Source of the DNA: Clostridium sp.
GTDB lineage: Bacteria; Bacillota; Clostridia; Clostridiales; Clostridiaceae
Reading direction: 5' to 3'
Assembly (NCBI RefSeq): GCF_029258205.1
Contig: NZ_JARHZJ010000070.1
Span: forward strand, 1 to 45,952
Length of the DNA stretch: 45,952 nucleotides
Below the pieces are notes generated by a model. It saw only the letters and a list, made by a program, of their open reading frames with translations. It did not search any database and was not told the origin of the DNA. This document shows positions 35,415 through 44,074 of this stretch, in pieces. Each line of letters starts with the position of its first letter. Positions within the stretch are counted from its first letter, which is position 1. The position numbers and the translations under genes are program-made.

Positions 35415-36474
35415 ATAAATCCTCCCTTAATTCTTCTAAAATCTCTTTATATATTTCTTCTAATTTAAACAATTCATTTTCTATATCATTTATCTCTAAT
35501 TCGTTTCTGAAAGTTTTTTTCTTTGCACTTGTTCCATATCTAGGATCATAATATTTTTCCATAAGTTCTAAGGCCACTTTCTTATAGTCACCTTTAGCTA
35601 CTAAGTCTTTATATTGTTCCACTCTTTCTGAACTTATATGCTTATTAAGAACTCCTAAAGCTTCATCTAGTTGTTCATTTACATTTTCAAAGGCAGTATA
35701 TTCTCTAACTAATCTTTCTGCTCTTACTTCTGGATCAGCACTTATTTTAAGTTTTGCACCCTCATACATCTTTTCAAATAAAGGATCTGGAATTAAAATT
35801 TTCCCTATTCTTTTACTTTCTCCTTCAATGAATACAACATTAGAACTTCTATATCTAAGTTTATGATAAACTAATGCATCAAATCTCTTCTGAGTGTTGC
35901 AATCACCCAATCCAACGCCTCCTAGAATTGAACCTCTATGATTTGCACATCCCTCTAAATCTAAAATATCATATCCCTTTTCTTCTAACTTATATAACAT
36001 TTCTGTTTTTCCTACACCAGTATTTCCATATAATACTATAAAATTAATTTTCCTTGAGAATTCTTCAATTTTATTTATTATAAAACTTCTATATGATTTA
36101 TACCCACCTTCTAATTTATAACAATTTATTCCTAAACTATTTAGTAATGAATGCAGACTTCCACTTCTCATTCCACCTCTTGCACAAAAAACAACAAGTT
36201 TTTTACCATGCTTATTCCTATAAAGTTCTTGAACTTGTTTAAATATTTCAGGCAATCTTCTAGAGATGAATTCTATTCCTTGCTCTTTTGCAGCCTCTGC
36301 ACTCTCTCTAACATATAAAGTTCCGACTACATCTCTCTCTTCATTTAAAAGCACTGGAATATTTATAGCTCCTATCATAGGCTCTTCAAAAAATTCTCTT
36401 TGGCTTCTAACATCTATAAAGATATACTCGTCCTCATGTCCATATATCTCCTCATAACTTATTAATCCAAACAT
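35407..36474 (-). CDS. mnmH: tRNA 2-selenouridine/geranyl-2-thiouridine synthase
   Basis: 355 aa. The N-terminal rhodanese domain carries the catalytic Cys97 in VFCARGGMRSGS, followed by LEGGYKSYR. The C-terminal P-loop domain carries Walker A GNTGVGKT (150-157). MnmH replaces sulfur of wobble 2-thiouridine by selenium (from SelD selenophosphate) via a geranylated intermediate. AAAGGATGAT precedes the ATG. First gene of the mnmH-parE-parC-DJ-1 operon. Whether SelD is encoded elsewhere cannot be seen. Confidence 0.93.
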   Translation of the reverse strand: MFGLISYEEIYGHEDEYIFIDVRSQREFFEEPMIGAINIPVLLNEERDVVGTLYVRESAEAAKEQGIEFISRRLPEIFKQVQELYRNKHGKKLVVFCARGGMRSGSLHSLLNSLGINCYKLEGGYKSYRSFIINKIEEFSRKINFIVLYGNTGVGKTEMLYKLEEKGYDILDLEGCANHRGSILGGVGLGDCNTQKRFDALVYHKLRYRSSNVVFIEGESKRIGKILIPDPLFEKMYEGAKLKISADPEVRAERLVREYTAFENVNEQLDEALGVLNKHISSERVEQYKDLVAKGDYKKVALELMEKYYDPRYGTSAKKKTFRNELEINDIENELFKLEEIYKEILEELREDLYE

Positions 36475-36504
36475 TTATATATCATCCTTTCAATTTACTA
36501 AAAT

Positions 36505-36533
36505 AGTATAATTCTTTAAAAATACATTGTCAA
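36505..36533 (-). promoter_or_regulatory. Strong SigA-type promoter of mnmH-parE-parC with overlapping palindrome
   Basis: Minus strand perfect TTGACA (36528-36533), 17-nt spacer, TATACT (36505-36510), 30 nt before the mnmH ATG. A perfect 10-bp palindrome CAAACGTTTG (36531-36540) overlaps the -35 and could be an operator. Confidence 0.75.
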
Positions 36534-36680
36534 ACGTTTGTTCTCATATAACATATCTTTATATCACTTCACGATTATTAATTATATCAAAAGATTTTAA
36601 AATACAAAAATTTACGTTATATAAATAATATGTTCTTAGTAATATTGTCAACTTTATATTCTCGTAATCACTTTTATAGC

Positions 36681-36714
36681 AAAAATATAAGACATCCATT
36701 AATGGATGTCTTAT
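36681..36714 (-). terminator. Terminator of the GT2 gene
   Basis: A perfect 28-bp palindrome with centre CATCCATTAATGGATG (36687-36714), followed on the minus strand by ATTTTTGC. It lies directly after the stop codon. Confidence 0.85.
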
Positions 36715-36719
36715 CATAA

Positions 36720-38120
36720 TTAAACTTCATATATTCCAATTTGTCTAACGTGTTTAGTATGTGACCATTCTTTTTTATCTTTATCTATTATACCTTGGAT
36801 TGTTATTGGTATCCAAGTTAATATGTATAATGGATAAATTAAGTATCTGTAGAACATTTGGAAATTTCTCTTACCTAAGAATAATAAAGTTCCTATTAAA
36901 AATATTCCTACATAAGCCACATTAAATAGTGTTAATAATACTACATTGTCTAATATACCTAATTGAGTTATTAAGTATGGTTGTATAAATACATTACATG
37001 CATATAGTCCTAAAACTACAAATAACTTTCCACTCATCTTTTTATCAAATAGTAACGCAAATGGTGTTAATAAGAATTGGAATACGCAGAATAATTGCCA
37101 TACTGTTGCATTAAACAAATAACTTATAACAAATATTCCAAGACCATCTACTGCCCTTATTTGTATGAAAGTTAATAAACCAGCTAATCCAGTTGCTAAA
37201 GTAACAAATGGTTGCATTACATATAAAGTACAGTCAAAAGCAACTAAGCTTCTATCTTTTATAGATTTCTTTAAAAGTTTCATTCCATATCTAGTAGCAA
37301 CATCAGCAAATCCTTGCATCCATCTCTTTCTCTGGTTCCATGAAGCCTTTAAAGTTAATGGTTTTTCATCATATATTATAGCATCGTGTGCCCAACCTAC
37401 TTTTTCTCCATTTAATATAAGCTTACAACTAAATTCTAAGTCTTCTGTTAAGCAAGTAGCTCCCCAACCTAATTTTTTAAGAGTTGCAGTATCTATAACG
37501 AATCCTGTTCCACCTATTTGAGCTGATAAACCTATGTTGCTTTTAGCTAATTGAAGCATTCTATTAGCTGATGTAAATGCTATAGCATAAGATTCTGTTA
37601 TCCATGAATCCTGTGGATTCTTAGAATCTATATATCCTTGAACAACCTTAAATCCTTCACACATTTTATTGTTCATTTCTTTTAAGAAATTTTTATCAAC
37701 TAAGTTGTCAGCATCAAAAACTGCTATTCCATCATAATGAGTATCCATTTTGAATATTTTATCAAACATCCATTCTAATGCGAAACCTTTACCTCTTTTT
37801 TCTTTATTAAATCTTTCAAATACATTTGCCCCTGCTTTTCTAGCAATCTTAGCAGTATTATCAGTACAGTTATCTGCAATAACAAATATATCATATAATT
37901 CTTTTGGATAATCTAAATGTTTTAAACTTTCAACTAGATTTTCTATAACTACTTCTTCATTATGGGCTGCTACAAGCATTGCAAATTTCTTTTGAGGCTC
38001 AAAAGTTTTTGTATCTTTTTTCTTATAGAATCCAAATAACGCTATGAATAAATAGTATAGCATTAGAGCAAATACGCCTATTTGAAAAATAGCTGTTACC
38101 CAAAATATATACTTTTCCAT
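36720..38120 (-). CDS. Membrane-bound GT2 family processive-type glycosyltransferase
   Basis: 466 aa from ATG 38120. The GTG at 38129 directly touches the Shine-Dalgarno AGGA, whereas the ATG is 8 nt away. An N-terminal membrane helix (about 5-30) precedes the GT-A domain with VAAHNEE, the DxD-type motif VFDADNLVD (about 135-143), the acceptor-base motif TCLTEDLE and the processivity motif QRKRW. Four or five C-terminal membrane segments follow. The arrangement is like hyaluronan, chitin-oligosaccharide or poly-GlcNAc synthases, so a surface or secreted polysaccharide is likely, but product and sugar donor are unknown. It stands alone; no other polysaccharide genes adjoin. Confidence 0.88.
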   Translation of the reverse strand: MEKYIFWVTAIFQIGVFALMLYYLFIALFGFYKKKDTKTFEPQKKFAMLVAAHNEEVVIENLVESLKHLDYPKELYDIFVIADNCTDNTAKIARKAGANVFERFNKEKRGKGFALEWMFDKIFKMDTHYDGIAVFDADNLVDKNFLKEMNNKMCEGFKVVQGYIDSKNPQDSWITESYAIAFTSANRMLQLAKSNIGLSAQIGGTGFVIDTATLKKLGWGATCLTEDLEFSCKLILNGEKVGWAHDAIIYDEKPLTLKASWNQRKRWMQGFADVATRYGMKLLKKSIKDRSLVAFDCTLYVMQPFVTLATGLAGLLTFIQIRAVDGLGIFVISYLFNATVWQLFCVFQFLLTPFALLFDKKMSGKLFVVLGLYACNVFIQPYLITQLGILDNVVLLTLFNVAYVGIFLIGTLLFLGKRNFQMFYRYLIYPLYILTWIPITIQGIIDKDKKEWSHTKHVRQIGIYEV

Positions 38121-38155
38121 AAATTCCACTCCTATAACTTAAATTAACCTCTGAC

Positions 38156-38185
38156 ATTATAACAGTTGTTTATATATTTTGTAAA
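38156..38185 (-). promoter_or_regulatory. Promoter of the GT2 gene
   Basis: Minus strand TTTACA (38180-38185), 18-nt spacer, TG-T-TATAAT (TATAAT 38156-38161), an extended -10. It lies 35 nt before the ATG. A small palindrome TATATTTTGTAAAATATA overlaps the -35 side. Confidence 0.7.
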
Positions 38186-38282
38186 ATATATTTTTTTGTT
38201 ATTTTTTAATAAACTATTAAAAAACATCCTAACTGGAATAAAATTAACATTTTAAAATAAATATTGTCATAAAATTTTCATA

Positions 38283-38325
38283 GCAATTGATTCATAAAAC
38301 AAAGTATGTTTTATGAATCAATTGC
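38283..38325. repeat. Perfect inverted repeat, 19-bp arms, 5-nt loop
   Basis: GCAATTGATTCATAAAACA (38283-38301), loop AAGTA, then the exact complement (38307-38325). No T-run follows directly on either strand, so it is not a standard terminator. It lies about 100 bp upstream of the GT2 promoter and downstream of the dead ilvC. Confidence 0.8.
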
Positions 38326-38408
38326 ACCAAAATTTTAAGTATTACAACGATCTATTTAAGATGTTTTAACTCCCTAAAAGTTTAATTAGATGTTTTCTTG
38401 AAATACTT

Positions 38409-38844
38409 TTATATTTTAAACAACCATTTTTTTACAAAGGTTCCTTTTGAATTTTCCTAAGAATTTTTTTAAATTTCTTATCATTATTTGTTACTATTCT
38501 TTTACTAACCATATAATCGTCATATTCTGCAGTATGTTTAGTCCATTCTATAATACTAGTTAAATACTGCCTACTCTAAAAAAATCAGTTTAAGCTTCGT
38601 TTTATTTAATATTATAAGCCACTAAAAAATTATTATTTTTTAATTTTGGATATATCACTAAACCCTTAATTTTTTGCCTCGTATTTTAAACATTTTATCA
38701 AAGTTTGCTTTATATAACCTCATAGTTATACTCACTGTCCTTTAGATTAAATTTATATATTTAATTATAACAAATAAAATTTACAAACTTCTTATACTTC
38801 TTTAAATCTAAATATATATCTTTTTCATAATATAATTTTGCCAT
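38409..38844 (-). pseudogene. ilvC: Heavily decayed ketol-acid reductoisomerase gene
   Basis: An intact Shine-Dalgarno (AAGGGGG) and ATG open a frame reading MAKLYYEKDIYLDLKKYKK, the classic IlvC N-terminus. After stops and frameshifts, FNLKDSEYNYEV matches the conserved ALNLKDSG.NV segment. Near the 3' end HTAEYDDYMVSKRIVTNN and KKFKKILRKIQKEP match the IlvC C-terminal DTAEYGDY..GPRI.....KK.MK..L..IQ block, followed in another frame by FVKKWLFKI. Only about 137 codons of about 330 remain, with several stops, frameshifts and a large internal deletion. IlvC makes valine and isoleucine precursors; its loss fits the branched-chain amino acid auxotrophy of C. perfringens. Confidence 0.85.
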
Positions 38845-39076
38845 ATAACCCCCTTATGAATTATTACAAAATTATTAATTTATAAATAAAAAGTGATGAT
38901 TATTATAGTTCCTAAACTATTATTTAGCAATAATTTCACTATTTTTATTTTAATAAGTATTTATATTTAATTATTAAATAATATCCCAAAAATTTATCAA
39001 ATTACCAAACTTCCTCCCTTGTATTTTTTATTTAAATGCAAAATATATAATTAATATTTTGAAAAGGACTGATTGT

Positions 39077-40315
39077 ATGAAAATAGGATATGCTTGTACT
39101 CCAATAACAATAAATGCTAGAACCAATCGTAGAATATTACTAAAGAATTTTTCTAAGAGTAAATTTCTTTCTATTGCAAAGCAAAATTTAGAAGACTTAC
39201 AAAAAATATTAGAATGGAATATTAAAAATGATATTTACCTATTTAGAATAGGGTCAGATATTATTCCCTTAGGCTCCCATAAAATAAATAATATTAACTG
39301 GCAAAAAGAATTTAAATACAATTTAGAATCCATAGGAACTTTTATTAAGAATAATAACATTAGAGTTTCTATGCATCCTGGTCAATATACAGTAATAAAC
39401 ACTCCTAAAGAGGATATATTATACAAATCTATTAAAGATATTGAGTACCATTGTAAATTTTTAGACTCATTAAATATAGATTATAAAAATAAAATAATAC
39501 TTCATATAGGAGGAGTGTATGGTGACAAAAAATTAGCAAAAGAAAATTTTTTAAAAGGATTTAATAAACTTTCTGATTCTTCTAAAAAGCGATTAGTCAT
39601 AGAAAATGATGAGAGAAATTTTTCTCTAGATGATGTATTAGATATTTCTAGTAAAATAAATATTCCTGTTATATTTGATAATTTACATAACATATGCTAT
39701 GGAGATAACTCCTATAGTTTAAAAGAAATATACTCTCTTGTAATCAAAACATGGAATAAAAAGTTAGATGGAAATATGAAAGTTCATTATAGTCAACAAA
39801 ATATTTTTAAAAAGAAAGGATCGCATTCCTCTTCAATTTCTATAAATAGTTTTTTAGATTATTATGAGGAAGTTAAAGAGTTTTCTCCAGATATAATGTT
39901 AGAAGTTAAGGATAAGGATATTTCTTCAATTAAATGCATAAATTCCTTAAAAGAAATAAATAAAACTTTAGATATTAAAACTTATAGAAAAGAATTAGAG
40001 GATTATAAATTACTTTTGCTCCAATATGATAAAAACTTTCAGAAAAAACTTAACTCCTTTTCTCATGGATTGATAGAACTCTACTCTTATCTAGATAACT
40101 TATTATTATCTCCTAAGGATATAATAGGATTCAAATACTCTTTAGAATTAGCTTTTACTATTTTAAAAGATCATATTAGTAATAGAGAAACCCTATATTT
40201 TAAAAAGCTTATTAATGAAAAAGAATATGAAAAAGCTAAAATTTATTTAACAAAGTTAGTAAAAAAAATAGAATTTCCACCTAAGGAATTATCTTATTAT
40301 ATTTCTCAATCTTAA
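39077..40315 (+). CDS. uvsE: UV DNA damage endonuclease UvsE (UVDE) with C-terminal extension
   Basis: 412 aa from ATG 39077, placed 9 nt after AAAAGGA; an upstream in-frame TTG (39059) overlaps that Shine-Dalgarno. TIM-barrel nuclease that nicks 5' of UV photoproducts. Metal ligands are visible: His100 (SMHPGQYTVIN), His143 (ILHIGGVYGDK), Glu176 (IENDE), Asp201 and His204 (FDNLHN), His237, His250, Glu276 (MLEVKDKD). Residues about 300-412 are an additional helical, Lys-rich domain not found in the roughly 320-aa Bacillus UvsE. Probably useful for spore UV repair. ytaF follows 84 bp downstream on the same strand. Confidence 0.92.
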   Translation: MKIGYACTPITINARTNRRILLKNFSKSKFLSIAKQNLEDLQKILEWNIKNDIYLFRIGSDIIPLGSHKINNINWQKEFKYNLESIGTFIKNNNIRVSMHPGQYTVINTPKEDILYKSIKDIEYHCKFLDSLNIDYKNKIILHIGGVYGDKKLAKENFLKGFNKLSDSSKKRLVIENDERNFSLDDVLDISSKINIPVIFDNLHNICYGDNSYSLKEIYSLVIKTWNKKLDGNMKVHYSQQNIFKKKGSHSSSISINSFLDYYEEVKEFSPDIMLEVKDKDISSIKCINSLKEINKTLDIKTYRKELEDYKLLLLQYDKNFQKKLNSFSHGLIELYSYLDNLLLSPKDIIGFKYSLELAFTILKDHISNRETLYFKKLINEKEYEKAKIYLTKLVKKIEFPPKELSYYISQS

Positions 40316-40399
40316 ACTTACTCACACTACAAAATTGTCACAATTTATATATTAATAAAATATATTGGAATTAACAGTAAAATTTTGGAGGCAGAAAAA

Positions 40400-41008
40400 G
40401 TGAGCTTTTTAAGTATACTTCTTTTTGTAATTGCTGCAAGTTTAGATATACTTGTTGTTTCTCTAGCATATGGTTTAAAAGACATAAAAATAAATTTTTC
40501 AAGTACTCTTGTCATAGCATCCATATCTGCTTTAGGAACTTTTATTTCAATGATATTAGGACAATTTTTAGTGAATTTAATTCCTGTTAAATTAGGAGAT
40601 ATTATAGGTGGTTTAGTTCTCCTTGCATTAGGTTTTTATTCTATATATTCTTATTTTAAAGAAAAAAAAATACTAACCTCACCTAATAGTGATAATAACT
40701 CCTCTCCAACCTTTATATTAGAAAATCCAGAATTTGCTGATAAAGATAAGTCTGGTAATATTGACTTTAAAGAATCTCTAGCCTTATCCTTAGCCTTGGC
40801 CTTAAACAACTTCGGTTTAGGAATAGGAGCTAGCATCTCTAGACTTAATATTACATTTACAACAATATCAACATTTATTATTTCATTGATATTTATATCT
40901 TTAGGCTTCTATTTATCAAAAACAATAAAAAGTAAAAATATTTCAAAAAATAGTAACTTAATTGCAGGAATAATAATCATCATATTATCACTATTTATTA
41001 TTTTTTAG
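40400..41008 (+). CDS. ytaF: Sporulation membrane protein YtaF (MntP superfamily) with EF-hand loop
   Basis: 202 aa. The start is GTG 40400, 8 nt after GGAGG (40387-40391); the in-frame TTG at 40385 overlaps the Shine-Dalgarno. Six hydrophobic segments in two repeats of three, as in MntP-like exporters, with SLDILVVSLAYGL in the first and SLALALNNFGLGIG in the second. Between the halves the cytosolic loop holds DKDKSGNIDFKE (residues 114-125), a canonical 12-residue EF-hand calcium loop. YtaF is a sporulation-associated protein of unknown function in Bacillus. Mn2+ or Ca2+ transport is an inference. Confidence 0.9.
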   Translation: MSFLSILLFVIAASLDILVVSLAYGLKDIKINFSSTLVIASISALGTFISMILGQFLVNLIPVKLGDIIGGLVLLALGFYSIYSYFKEKKILTSPNSDNNSSPTFILENPEFADKDKSGNIDFKESLALSLALALNNFGLGIGASISRLNITFTTISTFIISLIFISLGFYLSKTIKSKNISKNSNLIAGIIIIILSLFIIF

Positions 41009-41098
41009 ATACAATTAAGTTTTATTCAAAATATAAAAAACCTTACCATACAGAAATAAACTATAACTTATTAACTAAATTAACTCTTAATAAAATAT

Positions 41099-41150
41099 AA
41101 AAGGCCTTACTTCTAGTACCTTAACTAAAGTATGACCTTTTCATATTTTT
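41099..41150. terminator. Imperfect terminator between ytaF and fabV
   Basis: AAAAGGCCTTACTT (41099-41112) and AAGTATGACCTTTT (41128-41141) pair with two mismatches; TCATATTTTT follows on the plus strand. It probably serves both convergent genes. Confidence 0.55.
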
Positions 41151-41176
41151 TAAATTAATCAAATAATATTTTTATA

Positions 41177-42346
41177 TTAAACTGTTGTTATATCAATATC
41201 CTCTGAGTAATCTACTCCCTCTAAACTAAATCCAAATAACTTAAAGAATTCTTTTTTAAACCCTTCTGCATCACTTAATTCAAAAACATTCTCACTAGTT
41301 ATTTGTGGCCATATTTCCTCAATAGCCTTTTGTACATCCTCATCCATTTCTAAATTATCTATTCTAATTCTATTTTCTGAATCTAAATTTAAGTTTCCTT
41401 CATAAAGCTCTTTAAACATTCTGTATATTTGCTCAATACAACCCTCATGAGTACCTTTTTCCTTCATAACCTTATAAAGAATTGAAATATATAAAGATAC
41501 TATTGGAATAGCTGAACTAGCTTGTGTTACTAAGGCCTTATTTACAGATATATACCCTTCTCCATTTAATGATTTTAAAACTTCAGTTATCTCTCCTGCA
41601 GTTTTTTCCAAATCATTTTTAGCTCTTCCTATAGTTCCTTCTCTATATATTGGATAGGTAACTTCTGGCCCAATGTATGAATAAGCTATTGTTTTAACTC
41701 CATATTCTAATACATCAGCTTCTTTTAAAGCTTGAATCCATAGCATCCAATCTTCTCCACCCATTACTTTTCTAGTACCTTCTATTTCCTCCTCTGTAGC
41801 TGGGTTAATAGTGATATCATGTATTTCTCCTGTATGGAAATTTAAAGTTTTACTAGTAAATGGATTTCCTACAGTTTTTAAACAAGAGCTATAAACCTCT
41901 CCTGAAACTGGATCCTTTCTCTTTGGAGCAGCCAATGAATATATAACTAAGTCTACCTTACCCATATTTTCTTTTATTAATTCTATAACTTCATTTTTAA
42001 CTTCATTAGAAAAAGCATCTCCATTTACTGATATAAATTTTTTACCTTCACCTTCTGCAAACTTCTTTAATGACTCTATATTATACCAACCTGCTGAAGC
42101 TGTCCTCTTACCTTTTGCCTCTCTCTCAAATGAAACACCTAAAACTTCTGCATCACATGCCTCAGAAGCCACAATAGCACTTGCTAAGCCATATCCAGTG
42201 GAAGACCCTAGTACAAGTACTTTTTTAGCTCCCTCTATCTTTCCTTTTTCTTTTACATACTCTATTTGATTTTCAACATTTTTTTTACACCCTACAGGAT
42301 GTGATGTAGTACATATAAATCCTCTAAACTTTGGTTCTACTATCAT
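41177..42346 (-). CDS. fabV: FabV-type enoyl-ACP / trans-2-enoyl-CoA reductase
   Basis: 389 aa from ATG 42346, 8 nt after GGAGAG. The upstream in-frame ATG (42388) adds 14 residues absent from the family. NADH motif GSSTGYGLASA at 47-57, YSLAAPKRKDP, and the FabV catalytic signature Tyr-x8-Lys in YREGTIGRAK. FabV enzymes reduce enoyl-ACP in fatty-acid synthesis and are triclosan-insensitive; the homologous clostridial TER reduces crotonyl-CoA. Sequence alone does not separate the two; no fab or butyrate genes adjoin. Monocistronic. Confidence 0.92.
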   Translation of the reverse strand: MIVEPKFRGFICTTSHPVGCKKNVENQIEYVKEKGKIEGAKKVLVLGSSTGYGLASAIVASEACDAEVLGVSFEREAKGKRTASAGWYNIESLKKFAEGEGKKFISVNGDAFSNEVKNEVIELIKENMGKVDLVIYSLAAPKRKDPVSGEVYSSCLKTVGNPFTSKTLNFHTGEIHDITINPATEEEIEGTRKVMGGEDWMLWIQALKEADVLEYGVKTIAYSYIGPEVTYPIYREGTIGRAKNDLEKTAGEITEVLKSLNGEGYISVNKALVTQASSAIPIVSLYISILYKVMKEKGTHEGCIEQIYRMFKELYEGNLNLDSENRIRIDNLEMDEDVQKAIEEIWPQITSENVFELSDAEGFKKEFFKLFGFSLEGVDYSEDIDITTV

Positions 42347-42550
42347 TCTGATTTCTCTCCATTTTTCTTTTATATTTATTATTTTCAAACTCTCATATTT
42401 TCTTGAAAGCTTTCTCTACTCTCTTTTTAATTTCTCATAAATATTTTGTTTGATTATCAAAATATATTATAATTATCATATTATCATATTTCATATATTT
42501 TGTCATTATAATTATCCTAATAAACTTCCAAAAATATAAAGTTTTAGCAT

Positions 42551-42584
42551 ATAAAAAAAGCACCCTAAAAGAGTGCTTTTTTAC
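42551..42584 (-). terminator. Terminator of the APC permease gene
   Basis: On the minus strand AAAAAAGCACTC pairs with GGGTGCTTTTTTT around TTTTAG. It starts at the stop codon of the permease. Confidence 0.85.
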
Positions 42585-44074
42585 TATTTATTTTCGAATT
42601 TTGTTGCTGCTGCTTCTCTTACTGCATCATCATATACTTTTCCATTAGTTCTCTTAGCTATTTTAGGTAATATTAATCCTAATCCTATTAGTACTAAAGG
42701 TGTACCAATATTCATTCCTACTCTAAACATCCATTCTTCAGAAAATGCTTGAATATCTGTTGGGAACATACCTAATATACAAGCGAATGCTGTAAATGCA
42801 AAACACCAAGCCCCAATTAACATTGCAAATTTATCATTTTTAACAAACTTGTACTCTGACTTGAATTGACCTTTTATAGCTTTTCTTAGCATTATATAAG
42901 CTAAGAATACCCATAAATATCTCATTGGCATAACAACAGCATTTAATTTTAATAACCAAGTAAATAAAGCATTGAAGTTTCCAATTCCTAAAGCTGGAAC
43001 TATTATTAATATTCCAACTAAAACAGAAGTCATTATATATCCATTTATTGGAGCTCCATTCTTATTAGTCTTAGTTAATGCTATTGGAACATATCTTGCA
43101 TCAGTGTCCGCTAATAAAACTTTTAACGGAGCGTCTATTGAGAATACTAAGGCTGAAACTTGAGTTGCAAAGTTTGCTAATGCATATAATATTAATAAAG
43201 AATTTCCTATTCCATAATAATTCCCCAATTTTTGGAATGCATAGTAAGCACCATTTAACATTAAGTCATCTGGAACATTATTTGAATCAAACATCATTCC
43301 CATTGCTATTGATCCAAGAAGCGCTGTAACTGCAACCATTACAGCTAAAGCTATCATACCTTTTGAAAAACCTTTTTTAGAATCTTTCATGTTATTAACA
43401 TATGGAGATATCTTTTCAGCTCCTCCAACTGAGAATACCAACATAGCTATAGTGGTAAAATATGCAAAATCAAATTTTGGTATATATGTTTTTATTGAAG
43501 TCATATTCGGGCTTGCTATGTGAGTTCCTGTAATAGCTGGTGCTGTTAACATAAGTATTATGTAAAGAATAGACATAACGAACATAGCAGTACCTGCTAT
43601 TGTTCCTATTTTACCTAATGAATTTACTCCCCTTGAAGCAATCCAAACAAAAAATAAAAATATTACTAAACATACTAATTGAGTAATTTTAGGATCTATA
43701 GTTTTTATAGTGCTTCCATCTTGAAACACTGCCCATCCTAATGAAACAAGTACTGCTTGTGGTTTTTGTGCTAAATAAGGTACATGCACTACCCAATAAG
43801 TCCAACCTGCTAAGTAAGCTAATCCAGGCCCCATTGTTTTACCTATCCATGAACTTACTCCACCTTTACTATCTCTAAAAGTTGATCCTAACTCTCCAAC
43901 CATAAGTGCGTATGGTACAAAGTATAAAGCTATTATTAATATCCATGATGTTACTACAGTTAACCCTTGAGTTGCGAAGTTATTTACTATGTTACCAAAT
44001 CCCCAAACTGATACGAATGCCATTAGTCCAAGGTTGTACCACATAAGCTTCTTTTCATCATTGCTATTGCTCAT
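42584..44074 (-). CDS. APC-superfamily amino acid permease (glutamate/GABA family, YjeM-like)
   Basis: 496 aa, about 12-13 membrane segments. The N-terminus MWYNLGLMAFVSVWGFGNI and KGGVSSWIGKTMGPGLAYLAG are APC-type; FSVGGAEKISPYVNNM corresponds to the GadC-family F(S/A)..G.E....V segment. Resemblance to E. coli YjeM is in overall layout; the substrate is unknown. It differs clearly from the GadC at 18926-20344. TTAGGAGGAAAAAG precedes the ATG. It stands alone between terminators. Confidence 0.85.
   Translation of the reverse strand: MSNSNDEKKLMWYNLGLMAFVSVWGFGNIVNNFATQGLTVVTSWILIIALYFVPYALMVGELGSTFRDSKGGVSSWIGKTMGPGLAYLAGWTYWVVHVPYLAQKPQAVLVSLGWAVFQDGSTIKTIDPKITQLVCLVIFLFFVWIASRGVNSLGKIGTIAGTAMFVMSILYIILMLTAPAITGTHIASPNMTSIKTYIPKFDFAYFTTIAMLVFSVGGAEKISPYVNNMKDSKKGFSKGMIALAVMVAVTALLGSIAMGMMFDSNNVPDDLMLNGAYYAFQKLGNYYGIGNSLLILYALANFATQVSALVFSIDAPLKVLLADTDARYVPIALTKTNKNGAPINGYIMTSVLVGILIIVPALGIGNFNALFTWLLKLNAVVMPMRYLWVFLAYIMLRKAIKGQFKSEYKFVKNDKFAMLIGAWCFAFTAFACILGMFPTDIQAFSEEWMFRVGMNIGTPLVLIGLGLILPKIAKRTNGKVYDDAVREAAATKFENK

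Noticed and set aside
37165..37521. 118-codon plus-strand open frame
   Set aside because: Antisense to the GT2 gene; no start signals.
42347..42388. Upstream start for FabV
   Set aside because: The added 14 residues are not in the family, and the GGAGAG at proper distance serves the ATG at 42346.
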